Shown here: positions 13,748 through 20,178 of the stretch, in pieces
How the letters are laid out: each line of letters begins with the position of its first letter
How positions within the stretch are numbered: position 1 is the first letter of the stretch
Virus record (IMG/VR): IMGVR_UViG_3300025828_000056
Span: 1 to 38,962 of that record
DNA from: a virus
Reading direction: 5' to 3' (one strand)
Length of the DNA stretch: 38,962 bases
Notes under the pieces: model-generated
Seen by the model: the letters and a program-made list of their open reading frames with translations, nothing else
The model's database searches: none
What the model was told of the DNA's origin: nothing
Program-made: the position numbers and the translations under genes

Positions 13748-14041
13748 ATGAGCTACGAATCATTTAAGAACAAAGAGACATGGCTACTCAATGTGTGGGG
13801 ATACCTAGACGAGATTGCCAACGAGTGGATAGAGACAGAGAAGCCGACAGGAGCAAAGCCTATGAGCATCTCAGCTGACTACTGCCTAGAGTCATTCACT
13901 TGGATGGTAGACCACACCTTGAAGAAGCTACCCAATGGAATCATAGCTGACTTCGTTAACGATAGTATCAGCACCATTGATTGGAGGGAGGTTGCCGAGA
14001 GCGTCAAGGACATTGTAATAGAGCAGGAGAATGACAGTTGA
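13748..14041 (+). CDS. Small early protein (97 aa), NKETW type
   Basis: The start MSYESFKNKETWLLNVWGYL resembles short phage and plasmid proteins with an N(R/K)ETWNVxLW motif near the N-terminus and a WxEIAExV motif near the end; here the latter is STIDWREVAESVKDIV. No function is known to me. The product is acidic and helical. It is the first gene behind promoter-like copy 8 and overlaps the next gene by 11 nt. Confidence 0.7.
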   Translation: MSYESFKNKETWLLNVWGYLDEIANEWIETEKPTGAKPMSISADYCLESFTWMVDHTLKKLPNGIIADFVNDSISTIDWREVAESVKDIVIEQENDS

Positions 14042-14243
14042 GGAGCTAAAGAAAAAGTACCTGATAGGGTACCACACATCGGTAGTACAGATAGACTGTA
14101 TCGCAATGCTTGATAAGGATTGGATAAAGCTATTCACCGATTCATTGGACGAGTGTCCGCAGCGTAAAGGCGTAGTCCTAGACTGTATAGAGTACAAGTT
14201 TAATGAGCTGACCCAGAAAAAAAATTCGGACACAGCACAATAA
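14031..14243 (+). CDS. Small early protein (70 aa)
   Basis: I do not recognise this product. It is a helical protein (MTVEELKKKYLIGYHTS; GVVLDCIEYKFNELTQ) with no membrane segment. It overlaps the preceding gene by 11 nt, so it is probably translated from the same mRNA. It ends ...SDTAQ, and the CAA-TAA end is part of the first box of promoter-like copy 9. Confidence 0.63.
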   Translation: MTVEELKKKYLIGYHTSVVQIDCIAMLDKDWIKLFTDSLDECPQRKGVVLDCIEYKFNELTQKKNSDTAQ

Positions 14244-14274
14244 ACAGAAACCAAAGACCGTTAAGTAGTTGTAA
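14236..14274 (+). promoter_or_regulatory. Early promoter-like element, copy 9 (degenerate)
   Basis: CACAATAA (14236-14243, holding the stop of the preceding gene), 15 nt, then CGTTAAGTAGTTGTAA (14259-14274), which keeps CGTTA but has lost ACTATAG. It lies 16 nt ahead of the ATG at 14291. It is the last copy; genes further right are not preceded by it. Confidence 0.5.
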
Positions 14275-14290
14275 TCAAAATCAAGTAAAC

Positions 14291-14518
14291 ATGAGTAAAG
14301 AAAACAATCGAGGCTTCAGCCTCAGCGCAAACGCAGGAACCAAGTCAGGAGTTCTGCAAATCGAAGTGGGCAACACCATCCTATCAGTGACAACCATCAA
14401 CGGAGTGAACGAGATGGTAGTGTTCAGCAAGGATAGCAATGACACCATCACTGAGCGCAAGGCAGTGACAGACTTTAGTGATGTCATCCACATGATATGG
14501 AACCTAGAAAGACTTTGA
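14291..14518 (+). CDS. Small early protein (75 aa)
   Basis: I do not recognise this product. It is beta-rich (SGVLQIEVGNTILSVTTING, VNEMVVFSKDSND), with a polar start and a C-terminal helix (FSDVIHMIWNLERL). It lies behind the degenerate promoter-like copy 9 and is followed after 3 nt by a 29-residue membrane peptide. Confidence 0.62.
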   Translation: MSKENNRGFSLSANAGTKSGVLQIEVGNTILSVTTINGVNEMVVFSKDSNDTITERKAVTDFSDVIHMIWNLERL

Positions 14519-14521
14519 GCC

Positions 14522-14611
14522 ATGAGCAATAAAAAGTTTCAGTACGACGTTGTCTATTACACAACAGCAGCAATGATATTCACCTTAATCCTAATCATAA
14601 TCCTAAGCTAA
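14522..14611 (+). CDS. Single-span membrane peptide (29 aa)
   Basis: Open from the ATG at 14522 to TAA 14609-14611. The polar start MSNKKFQYDVVYYTTAAM is followed by one very hydrophobic segment (MIFTLILIIILS) that ends the protein. It begins 3 nt after the previous stop, and its stop overlaps the next start (TAATG), so it fits exactly into the operon. That is the main argument for a real gene. Function unknown; a membrane effect is possible. Confidence 0.55.
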   Translation: MSNKKFQYDVVYYTTAAMIFTLILIIILS

Positions 14612-14826
14612 TGAAAGCCCAAGAAACAATCAGCGGAGTGTCTGTACAGCGACAGTTCCAACTCCATGACAGCGAGACCGTATGTAAGCTGTTCCTCAAT
14701 ATCTGTAAGCAGTACGACCTCGGTAACATAACCGAAGGAGAGTTCGTTCAGAAGTGTATGATGCTCAACGACGATGCGGAGAACCTAGGCCTTGTGAACG
14801 ACCCTTTTAAAGCTTGGGAATCATGA
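14611..14826 (+). CDS. Small helical protein (71 aa)
   Basis: I do not recognise this product. It is acidic and helical (SETVCKLFLNICKQYDLGN; EGEFVQKCMMLNDDAENL), with three cysteines in total and no known motif. Translation appears coupled on both sides: its start overlaps the stop of the membrane peptide (TAATG) and its stop overlaps the next start (ATGA). Confidence 0.62.
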   Translation: MKAQETISGVSVQRQFQLHDSETVCKLFLNICKQYDLGNITEGEFVQKCMMLNDDAENLGLVNDPFKAWES

Positions 14827-15107
14827 GGGCATACAAAATGTTTAAAACTTTATGCGCTAATCTGTTGAAAAGCTCAAAAAAAACCTCGAACTTTGTAAAC
14901 ACACAGCAAGCAGACAAGCAAGTGTACAGCAATCTTGTCATGAGGCAGAGTGTATTGTTAGACGAGTACGAAGACTTAATAAAAGCATATGATGAACAGC
15001 TTCTTAAAATTACCGCTGATGGTAGTATTATTAATCCTGATACTGATACTTCAGCCACTAGTAGACCTTCAGAGGATGCTAGCAAGGATAGCCGAGACAA
15101 TTGTTAA
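14823..15107 (+). CDS. Hypothetical protein (94 aa)
   Basis: I chose the ATG at 14823 because it overlaps the previous stop as ATGA; an in-frame ATG 9 nt earlier is also possible. The N-terminus is basic and may be amphipathic (MRAYKMFKTLCANLLKSSKK), followed by a helix (SVLLDEYEDLIKAYDEQLLK) and a polar, probably disordered tail of Ser, Asp and Thr. No family recognised. It precedes the recombination pair by 17 nt. Confidence 0.6.
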   Translation: MRAYKMFKTLCANLLKSSKKTSNFVNTQQADKQVYSNLVMRQSVLLDEYEDLIKAYDEQLLKITADGSIINPDTDTSATSRPSEDASKDSRDNC

Positions 15108-15124
15108 CCATTAATTCAGTACAA

Positions 15125-15664
15125 ATGAGTACCCATAAATTCAAGACCACAAACATTCGTGGTAAGCAGTACGTTGAAGTCAACGAACGCATTAAATTCT
15201 TCCGAAACGAAGAGCAGTACAAGAACTGGACTATCTCAACAGATATAACAGTCACGGATGATAGGGAAGAGTGCATATGTAAATGTGTAATCGGTGACCC
15301 TGAGCAGCGAGTCATAGCCACTGGTCATGCACATGAGGTGAAGGCATCGAGCAACATCAACAAGACATCTTTCATTGAGAACTGCGAAACATCAGCAGTG
15401 GGACGTGCCTTGGCAATGATGGGAATCGGAATCGACACTAGCATTGCTTCAGCTAACGAGGTAAAGGATGCAATCGCAAAGCAAGATGCTCCTGCACCAG
15501 CAAAGAAGGAACAGCCTACCACTGAGCAGGACTATCAGAAGGCAGTCACATTCCTTAAGAATGCAGTAGACCGTGCTGAAGCATGGAGTAAGATTGAAAA
15601 GCAATGCAAGGCTAAGTTTAATGATGAGCAGTACAACAAGCTCGTCGAATACGTAAAAGCATAA
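15125..15664 (+). CDS. Putative single-strand annealing protein (Rad52/ERF-like)
   Basis: The product has 179 residues from the ATG at 15125; the frame is open for eight more codons upstream, but that start would overlap the previous gene. The N-terminal 120 residues match a widespread phage family: NIRGKQYVEVNERIKFFR, a beta-sheet core, then NKTSFIENCETSAVGRALAM and MGIGIDTSIASANEV. This last part resembles the conserved helix and GI motif of ERF/Rad52-type annealing proteins. The C-terminus is a linker rich in Ala/Pro/Lys and a helical tail. It directly precedes a RecE-like nuclease, the usual exonuclease/annealase pairing. The annealing role is inferred from that context and moderate similarity. 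Confidence 0.62.
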   Translation: MSTHKFKTTNIRGKQYVEVNERIKFFRNEEQYKNWTISTDITVTDDREECICKCVIGDPEQRVIATGHAHEVKASSNINKTSFIENCETSAVGRALAMMGIGIDTSIASANEVKDAIAKQDAPAPAKKEQPTTEQDYQKAVTFLKNAVDRAEAWSKIEKQCKAKFNDEQYNKLVEYVKA

Positions 15665-16428
15665 TGCTTAGCATCAAGCTCGCAGAGTCAGTAGGTAAGG
15701 GTCACCTATCGTACAGCTCCATCAAGTACGCGCTTCAAGACATGAAGCTGTGGGAGATGTACATGAGAGGTCAGCTCTTTAAGGAGAGTGAGGCTCTTAC
15801 CTTCGGAAGTATGTACGACTGCCTTCTCTTCACTCCAGAAGACTTCGACAAGCAGTTCATGGTGCTCAATGACAGCACTAAATGTGAGGAGATTGGTGGT
15901 CGTGCACCACGTATGACCAATAAGTATAAAGCTTGGGTCAAAGACTTTCAAGAAGAAGCCGAGTCCAAAGGAGTAAAGCTCATTGGTGAGGATGACTTCA
16001 AGAAGGCACAAGAGATGATTGAACGACTCAAGGTGAGTGGTGTGTTGGAGACGTACTTAATTGGCGACTATCAACATGAGTTCAATCAGGAGATTAACGG
16101 TGTACCTGTTCGGGGATTCTTAGACTGCCTAAACAAAGAGTACATCAGCGACCACAAGACTACCCGAAGCTTGAATCAATTCCGGTATGCTGTTAGGGAC
16201 TATGGCTATGACATCCAAGCCTACATCTACTGCACCGTGCTCGGTCTCGACAAGTTCTATTGGGTAGCGCAGGAGAAGGCCTACCCTTTCGCCATCGGCG
16301 TTTACGAGGCAAGCGAAGAAACAATTGCGAACGGAGAGGTCAAGTTTAACAAGGCAGTAGAGAGAATATCAAACTACTTGGACAATAACATTGACACTGA
16401 GACGTTCTTCATAAAAGGAATCATCTAA
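15664..16428 (+). CDS. RecE/exodeoxyribonuclease VIII-like PD-(D/E)XK nuclease
   Basis: The product has 254 residues. Near residues 150-170 the pattern GVPVRGFLDCLNKEYISDHK holds the PD-(D/E)XK core (Asp in GFLD, then D-x-K in SDHKTT), followed by YGYDIQAYIYC, the QxxxY motif of the RecB/RecE nuclease group. The N-terminal part (HLSYSSIKYALQDMKLWEMY, then EALTFGSMYDCLLFTPEDF) matches the substrate-entry region of RecE-type exonucleases, where SxS and G...H/Y motifs lead into the core. It would resect dsDNA ends for the annealing protein encoded just upstream, with which it shares a TAATG junction. The next gene also overlaps by TAATG. Confidence 0.83.
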   Translation: MLSIKLAESVGKGHLSYSSIKYALQDMKLWEMYMRGQLFKESEALTFGSMYDCLLFTPEDFDKQFMVLNDSTKCEEIGGRAPRMTNKYKAWVKDFQEEAESKGVKLIGEDDFKKAQEMIERLKVSGVLETYLIGDYQHEFNQEINGVPVRGFLDCLNKEYISDHKTTRSLNQFRYAVRDYGYDIQAYIYCTVLGLDKFYWVAQEKAYPFAIGVYEASEETIANGEVKFNKAVERISNYLDNNIDTETFFIKGII

Positions 16429-16697
16429 TGACAGCTAACGAACTCATAGTAAAATCAAGTTTGCACTTTGGAATTGACGTAGCTCAACCATGTGCATTTG
16501 GAAAGGGTGCTTTTTCCGAGCGATGCATGACAGCATACTACGCAATCAAGGAACTACACATGCCTTACCGAGAGCTTGCTGATGCCATGGGTTCAGACAA
16601 CATCGAACTTAGGTTGATGTGGCTTTACGCAGAAGGAAACATGGGAGTTGTACAATCCCGTAACCGGTACAAGGAATACATTTCAAACCTTAAATAA
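16428..16697 (+). CDS. Small protein with a DnaA-domain-IV-like helix-turn-helix (tentative)
   Basis: The 89-residue product contains RCMTAYYAIKELHMPYRELA followed by DAMGSDNIELRLMWLYAEG, which resembles the helix-turn-helix of DnaA domain IV (R..A.YL..E....Y..IG..FG..DH..V). The match is partial and the DH signature is absent, so DNA binding is a suggestion. The gene overlaps the nuclease stop (TAATG). Confidence 0.5.
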   Translation: MTANELIVKSSLHFGIDVAQPCAFGKGAFSERCMTAYYAIKELHMPYRELADAMGSDNIELRLMWLYAEGNMGVVQSRNRYKEYISNLK

Positions 16698-16706
16698 TTC
16701 ACCATC

Positions 16707-16970
16707 ATGGCTGAAAAAAAAGAAAACGTGTATGTGGGGTACACTAATTCCCCACGAGTAACTCAGCGTATCTCGTTTACGCTTGAGGAATTGGAGAACC
16801 TGAAGCAGTATGCTACTGCAAAAGGTCGAGTATACATTGACGTGCTGTCCATCCCTGACCGGGAAGATGACCGTCGAATGAAAGCTTTCTGCTCTGTCTA
16901 TGACCCTAACTCCGAGTCTGAGCAGAAGCGTAGAGTAGAAAAGCAGGTTGTTGAAGAACCTATTTTCTAA
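16707..16970 (+). CDS. Hypothetical protein (87 aa)
   Basis: I do not recognise this product. It has a polar N-terminus, a middle with SFTLEELENLKQYATAKG (helix) and VYIDVLSIPDREDDRRMKAF, and an acidic, charged tail. It could be a small ssDNA- or protein-binding factor, but no motif shows this. It is the last gene before the strong terminator at 16980. Confidence 0.6.
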   Translation: MAEKKENVYVGYTNSPRVTQRISFTLEELENLKQYATAKGRVYIDVLSIPDREDDRRMKAFCSVYDPNSESEQKRRVEKQVVEEPIF

Positions 16971-16979
16971 CTGATGATT

Positions 16980-17006
16980 GGGAGGGGGGTTCGCCCCCCC
17001 TCTTTC
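16980..17006 (+). terminator. Strong rho-independent terminator
   Basis: GGGAGGGGGG (16980-16989), loop TTCGC, CCCCCCTCTT (16995-17004): 8 Watson-Crick pairs plus two G-T pairs. The T-rich part of the stem and following TTC serve as the tail. It ends the recombination operon 10 nt after the last stop and lies just ahead of tRNA-Arg. Confidence 0.78.
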
Positions 17007-17008
17007 AT

Positions 17009-17082
17009 GCTCTCGTAGCTCAGGTGGATAGAGCATCTGCCTTCTAAGCAGACGGTCACAGGTTCGAATCCTGTCGGGAGTA
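17009..17082 (+). tRNA. tRNA-Arg (anticodon UCU)
   Basis: This 74-nt cloverleaf is complete. Acceptor GCTCTCG (17009-17015) pairs with CGGGAGT (17075-17081; two G-T pairs). D-arm GCTC/GAGC. Anticodon stem TCTGC/GCAGA with loop CTTCTAA, anticodon TCT. T-arm ACAGG, TTCGAAT, CCTGT. Discriminator A. The CCA end is not encoded. It reads AGA/AGG codons and may supplement the host supply. It sits directly after the terminator, so it probably has its own promoter or depends on read-through. Confidence 0.93.
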
Positions 17083-17145
17083 CACTACCACCACATGGGA
17101 TAGTAAAACTTTACCTTGTCGGGTGAGGTGGGGTATCCAGCCATA

Positions 17146-17207
17146 TCAATCGCGTGTTACTTCGTGATTGACATTGGTCAAGTCGGGGCCTAGTGGTGGT
17201 GTCAATC
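17146..17207 (+). ncRNA. Two mutually exclusive hairpins between tRNA-Arg and the tRNA-like RNA
   Basis: TCAATCGCG (17146-17154) pairs with CGTGATTGA (17163-17171) over 9 bp. Alternatively GATTGACA (17166-17173) pairs with TGTCAATC (17200-17207) over 8 bp. The two structures share GATTGA, so only one can form at a time, as in attenuators or RNA switches. No T-run follows either stem. From 17083 to 17378 I find no convincing gene, only structured RNA. Confidence 0.35.
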
Positions 17208-17260
17208 ATATAACCCCGTTATGGATATCAAAGACTGACAGCTCGGAAAGACGGGCGCTA

Positions 17261-17345
17261 CGGTCATCGCGTGAGACAATTTGGTATGGCAACACGCAGG
17301 AACGAGGTTACGCAGCTCGTCTCGGTTCGATTCCGAGGATGACCG
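17261..17345 (+). ncRNA. tRNA-like RNA with atypical D-arm and no variable loop
   Basis: CGGTCATC (17261-17268) pairs perfectly with GATGACCG (17338-17345), a tRNA-like acceptor followed by CA. The T-arm is canonical: CTCGG, TTCGATT, CCGAG (17321-17337), abutting the acceptor. Inside are a D-like hairpin GCGTG/CACGC with a long loop containing TTTGGTA, and an anticodon-like hairpin ACGAG/CTCGT whose loop reads GTTACGCAG. With the closing G-G opposition, the 7-nt loop TTACGCA would give anticodon ACG (Arg). There is no variable loop between this hairpin and the T-arm, unlike functional tRNAs. It may be a divergent tRNA, a decayed one, or a mimic. Confidence 0.48.
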
Positions 17346-17378
17346 CAATTCATTAATCAATAAAAGCATCAGTAATCA

Positions 17379-17741
17379 ATGAAAGTAAAAGTATCAACTC
17401 GGGTAGTGTTTCTTATTGGAAGGTACGCCGTGAAAATCCCCATTGATAGGAGGGGGTGGCTACAAGGATTGAATGAGCGAAAGCTTTGGAGGAAGTACGG
17501 ATATCAAAGCAACCTCATCCCTGTCAAGTGGGGCTGTGGAGGTGTCGTCATTCAACAACGTGCTAAACCTATGGATAGGTTTAAAGGGAAGTATGTATTG
17601 GCAGTAAAGAAACGAATCCCAGAACTTGATATAAATGGTTGCGACCTGTACAACCCTGCAAATTGGGGTATCTACAGAGGTAACATATACTTGCTTGATT
17701 ATGGAATCACTGAGCGAGTATCAAGAATGTACACTAAATAA
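17379..17741 (+). CDS. Small protein with a degenerate kinase-like fold (tentative)
   Basis: The 120-residue product shows traces of a protein-kinase-like layout: VVFLIGRYAVKIPIDRRG, where AVKIP resembles the VAIK lysine strand, then a middle with IPVKWGCGGVVIQQRAKPM like a hinge strand, and finally DLYNPANWGIYRGNIYLLDY followed by G, resembling the catalytic-loop Asn and the DFG aspartate (LLDYG). It is far shorter than true kinases (about 250), so an active kinase is unlikely, but a pared-down or pseudokinase is possible. It follows the tRNA-like RNA and precedes the DnaA-like gene by 6 nt. Confidence 0.52.
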   Translation: MKVKVSTRVVFLIGRYAVKIPIDRRGWLQGLNERKLWRKYGYQSNLIPVKWGCGGVVIQQRAKPMDRFKGKYVLAVKKRIPELDINGCDLYNPANWGIYRGNIYLLDYGITERVSRMYTK

Positions 17742-17747
17742 AATCAA

Positions 17748-18341
17748 ATGTCACAACAGAACATCTTTCAAGAGACTCTTCAAGAGTATTGTTCGCGCAT
17801 CGGCCACACGCCAGAACGAAACAGACTAAGACACAACGTAGAAACGCGAGCTGCTTTTGCTAATGCAGTCAACCCATTCTTTCATCACGCTGACGTTGCA
17901 AACCTATTCGGGATGGAGCGTACAAGCGTGTATCACTACATCAGAAACCATGAGGTCTACTACCTATCAAGTCCGGACTATAGGAAGTGGTTTGTAATCG
18001 CGTCTGAAATTGTTCATGAAAAAGTAGATAAGAAAGTACCTTTGCATGTAAGGCCAGAAGGCAAAAGAAAAATCAATACTCATGAGCAAATTGATACAAT
18101 CAAAAGAACAATCGAAATCCTCGAAAGATTCCTCCAGCGATTCCAATACAAGGTTGCAGGACGTAAGGCCAAATCATTACAAGACAGCTGGGAAAGAGGT
18201 TTACCAGATGATGAAAGACATATGGGGAGTGGAGAAGTACATAGCATTTTGCGAGATGAACAGCTTCAAGTACAGGATGAGAGCGGGAAAAAAAGAGGGG
18301 CAGCCCTTAGAGACCGACATCCTGAAGGCGCAGTGGTATGA
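17748..18341 (+). CDS. DnaA-domain-IV-like replication protein; C-terminus overlaps the next gene
   Basis: The 197-residue frame begins MSQQNIFQETLQEYCSRIGH. Residues about 45-65 (FFHHADVANLFGMERTSVYH, then YIRNHE) resemble the origin-binding helix-turn-helix of DnaA domain IV. A charged helix follows to about residue 130 (TIKRTIEILERFLQRF). The last 87 residues are read from bases that also code for the DUF3310 gene in the +1 frame and look low-complexity and charged, so the true functional part probably ends near residue 135. Either the tail is overprinted or some ribosomes shift into the DUF3310 frame. A role in origin recognition is inferred. Confidence 0.62.
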   Translation: MSQQNIFQETLQEYCSRIGHTPERNRLRHNVETRAAFANAVNPFFHHADVANLFGMERTSVYHYIRNHEVYYLSSPDYRKWFVIASEIVHEKVDKKVPLHVRPEGKRKINTHEQIDTIKRTIEILERFLQRFQYKVAGRKAKSLQDSWERGLPDDERHMGSGEVHSILRDEQLQVQDESGKKRGAALRDRHPEGAVV

Positions 18342-18483
18342 GCAACAGGTAGAGGAGCTGCGTAATGAAAGAGAAGAGAGTAACGATATACCCAACAATC
18401 TATCGCACACAGGAGGCGGTAGTGACATCGTTGGATACAGTACTAAGAAGAATACGAGAAGGAAACAGTCGGCCAAGGGTTGA
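18082..18483 (+). CDS. DUF3310-type protein, overlapping both neighbours
   Basis: The 133-residue frame contains the DUF3310 pattern from about residue 29: VRPNHYKTAGKEVYQMMKDI, then EKYIAFCEMNSFKYRMRAGK and ILKAQWYEQQVEELRN. These phage proteins are often annotated as nucleotide kinase-like, but I do not know a proven reaction. The N-terminal 28 residues are Ser/Lys-rich linker. The frame overlaps the DnaA-like gene by 260 nt and the primase/helicase gene by 119 nt, so only its middle is free of overlap. The conserved part lies mostly inside the first overlap, which makes this frame the better-supported one there. Confidence 0.72.
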   Translation: MSKLIQSKEQSKSSKDSSSDSNTRLQDVRPNHYKTAGKEVYQMMKDIWGVEKYIAFCEMNSFKYRMRAGKKEGQPLETDILKAQWYEQQVEELRNEREESNDIPNNLSHTGGGSDIVGYSTKKNTRRKQSAKG

Positions 18484-20170
18484 GCTCGTAAGAAACGGAG
18501 ACAAGTCTGAGAAGCAAGAGCTACCTGCTGTCTGCTTCAGCGGAGTGTTCCCCAAGGGGAAGCGAAGCGATGATACACTTCAATATCATTCCGGATTAAT
18601 CATACTGGACTTTGACCATTGCGACGTGACGAGAGTCAAGTCCGCACTGGCGGGTGACAAGTATATCATGGCGTGTTGGGAGTCCCCAAGTGGCGATGGT
18701 GTCAAGGCGCTAGTCGAGATAACAAATACGGAGAGGCACCGAGACCACTACCGTTCCTTGGTCAAGTACTTTGACGAGCAATACGCTCTTGAATTAGATA
18801 TCACTGGTCAGAACGAGTCGAGAGCCTGCTTTGAATCGTATGACCCTGACATCGTAATCAAATCAGAGTACGATAAGTATGGTGGTATGCTGTCCGAGCG
18901 TTCTCAGAACCAAGAGGTTTTAGAGCGTGGTGGATGGACTGACTTTCAAAAGGTGAACGTTGCTTCACTCATGATAGCCAAGGCTACGGACGGTGAGAAG
19001 CATAACGTCCTTGTCAAGGCTTCCACTCTGATGGGAGGATATATAGCCAGTGGCATAGTTGAAGAGGAGGTAGCTCGATGGGTTCTTGAGCGAGAGATAT
19101 CCAAGAAGGATAACATTGAATCGCTAGAGGGTGCACGTAAGACCATTGATGATGGTATCAAGGCGGGAAAGATGATGCCAATTGGTGAGGTGGTCAACAC
19201 TGAAGAGAAGGCTAAGCGAGATATGCGATTGAACGATGGCGACATGTCATTCGTTAGTAGTGATAACGTTGACTATGATTGGATTGAGGACTACGTTGAT
19301 GGTAACATTCCGATTGGGTTAACTACCGGCAACAGTAGGGTGGACGAGAACTTCATGTTCAAGAAAGAGTTCGTCATGATTAATGGTCACAGCAACATCG
19401 GTAAGACTACGTTTGCTTTATGGATGATGGTAGCTAGCGCAATGAATCATGACTGGAGATGGGTTATCTACAGCTCGGAGAACAGGACAGCCGCCATCAA
19501 AATGAAACTCATGGTGTTTGCTTTGAACAAAAAGTTAACGAGCACGACCGTGCAAGAGAGAAAGGCAGCAAGGAAGTGGGTAGAGGAGCACTTCATAGTC
19601 ATTGACAACAGCAAGACATACAGCTACTCAGACATCATCATTTTCTGCGAGAAGATTCACAGACAGCAACCTATTGACGGGTTATTTGTAGACCCATACA
19701 ACAGCTTAAAGATTGAGATGAGTGCCGGTCGTGGAATCGGACCCCATGAGTACCATTACGAAGCCGCTTCAGAATTCCTTACCCTTAGTAACAACATGGA
19801 GATTGCTGTCTGGGTAAATGCTCACAGCATTACGGAGAGTCAACGTAGAAAGGGTGATGATGGACTGCAGGTTGCACCTTATGCTGAGGATACAGAGCAC
19901 GGAGGTAAGTGGGTGAACAGAGCGGATTGCTTCATCACTTTGCACCGAAAGATTCAGCACCCCGATGTACTACAGAGAAGGTGTATTGAGATGCACGTTC
20001 GAAAGGTGAGGGAGGTGGATACTGGAGGTAAGCCAACCCCATTTCTTGAGCCACTGATGTTTGAATTCAATAGTACGCAATCGGGATTTGCTTTATTCGG
20101 TCCGGAGCCTACACTTTTTCCAACACTTGGGGATAAGTTGAGAGGCCAACAAAGGCAACTTCATTCGTAA
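18365..20170 (+). CDS. VirE-N (primase-associated) / DnaB-like helicase fusion
   Basis: The product has 601 residues. Residues about 50-180 match the VirE N-terminal (BT4734-like) domain that accompanies primases in Bacteroidota: VCFSGVFPKGKRSDD, then HSGLIILDFDHCD and ESPSGDGVKALVEI. The C-terminal half is a RecA-like ATPase: FVMINGHSNIGKTTFALWMM with Walker A near 341-349, Walker B in DGLFVDPYN near 440, and AVWVNAHS as the sensor strand with the histidine typical of DnaB/RepA-type helicases. Such fusions serve as replicative helicase, perhaps with primase recruitment. No classical primase catalytic motif is evident. Its first 119 nt overlap the DUF3310 gene. Confidence 0.82.
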   Translation: MKEKRVTIYPTIYRTQEAVVTSLDTVLRRIREGNSRPRVELVRNGDKSEKQELPAVCFSGVFPKGKRSDDTLQYHSGLIILDFDHCDVTRVKSALAGDKYIMACWESPSGDGVKALVEITNTERHRDHYRSLVKYFDEQYALELDITGQNESRACFESYDPDIVIKSEYDKYGGMLSERSQNQEVLERGGWTDFQKVNVASLMIAKATDGEKHNVLVKASTLMGGYIASGIVEEEVARWVLEREISKKDNIESLEGARKTIDDGIKAGKMMPIGEVVNTEEKAKRDMRLNDGDMSFVSSDNVDYDWIEDYVDGNIPIGLTTGNSRVDENFMFKKEFVMINGHSNIGKTTFALWMMVASAMNHDWRWVIYSSENRTAAIKMKLMVFALNKKLTSTTVQERKAARKWVEEHFIVIDNSKTYSYSDIIIFCEKIHRQQPIDGLFVDPYNSLKIEMSAGRGIGPHEYHYEAASEFLTLSNNMEIAVWVNAHSITESQRRKGDDGLQVAPYAEDTEHGGKWVNRADCFITLHRKIQHPDVLQRRCIEMHVRKVREVDTGGKPTPFLEPLMFEFNSTQSGFALFGPEPTLFPTLGDKLRGQQRQLHS

Positions 20171-20178
20171 ATTGTAGT

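Noticed and set aside
17168-17356. Rightward open frame of 62 codons after tRNA-Arg
   Set aside because: It runs through the structured tRNA-like RNA, is Arg/Ser-rich without any family, and has no plausible start context.
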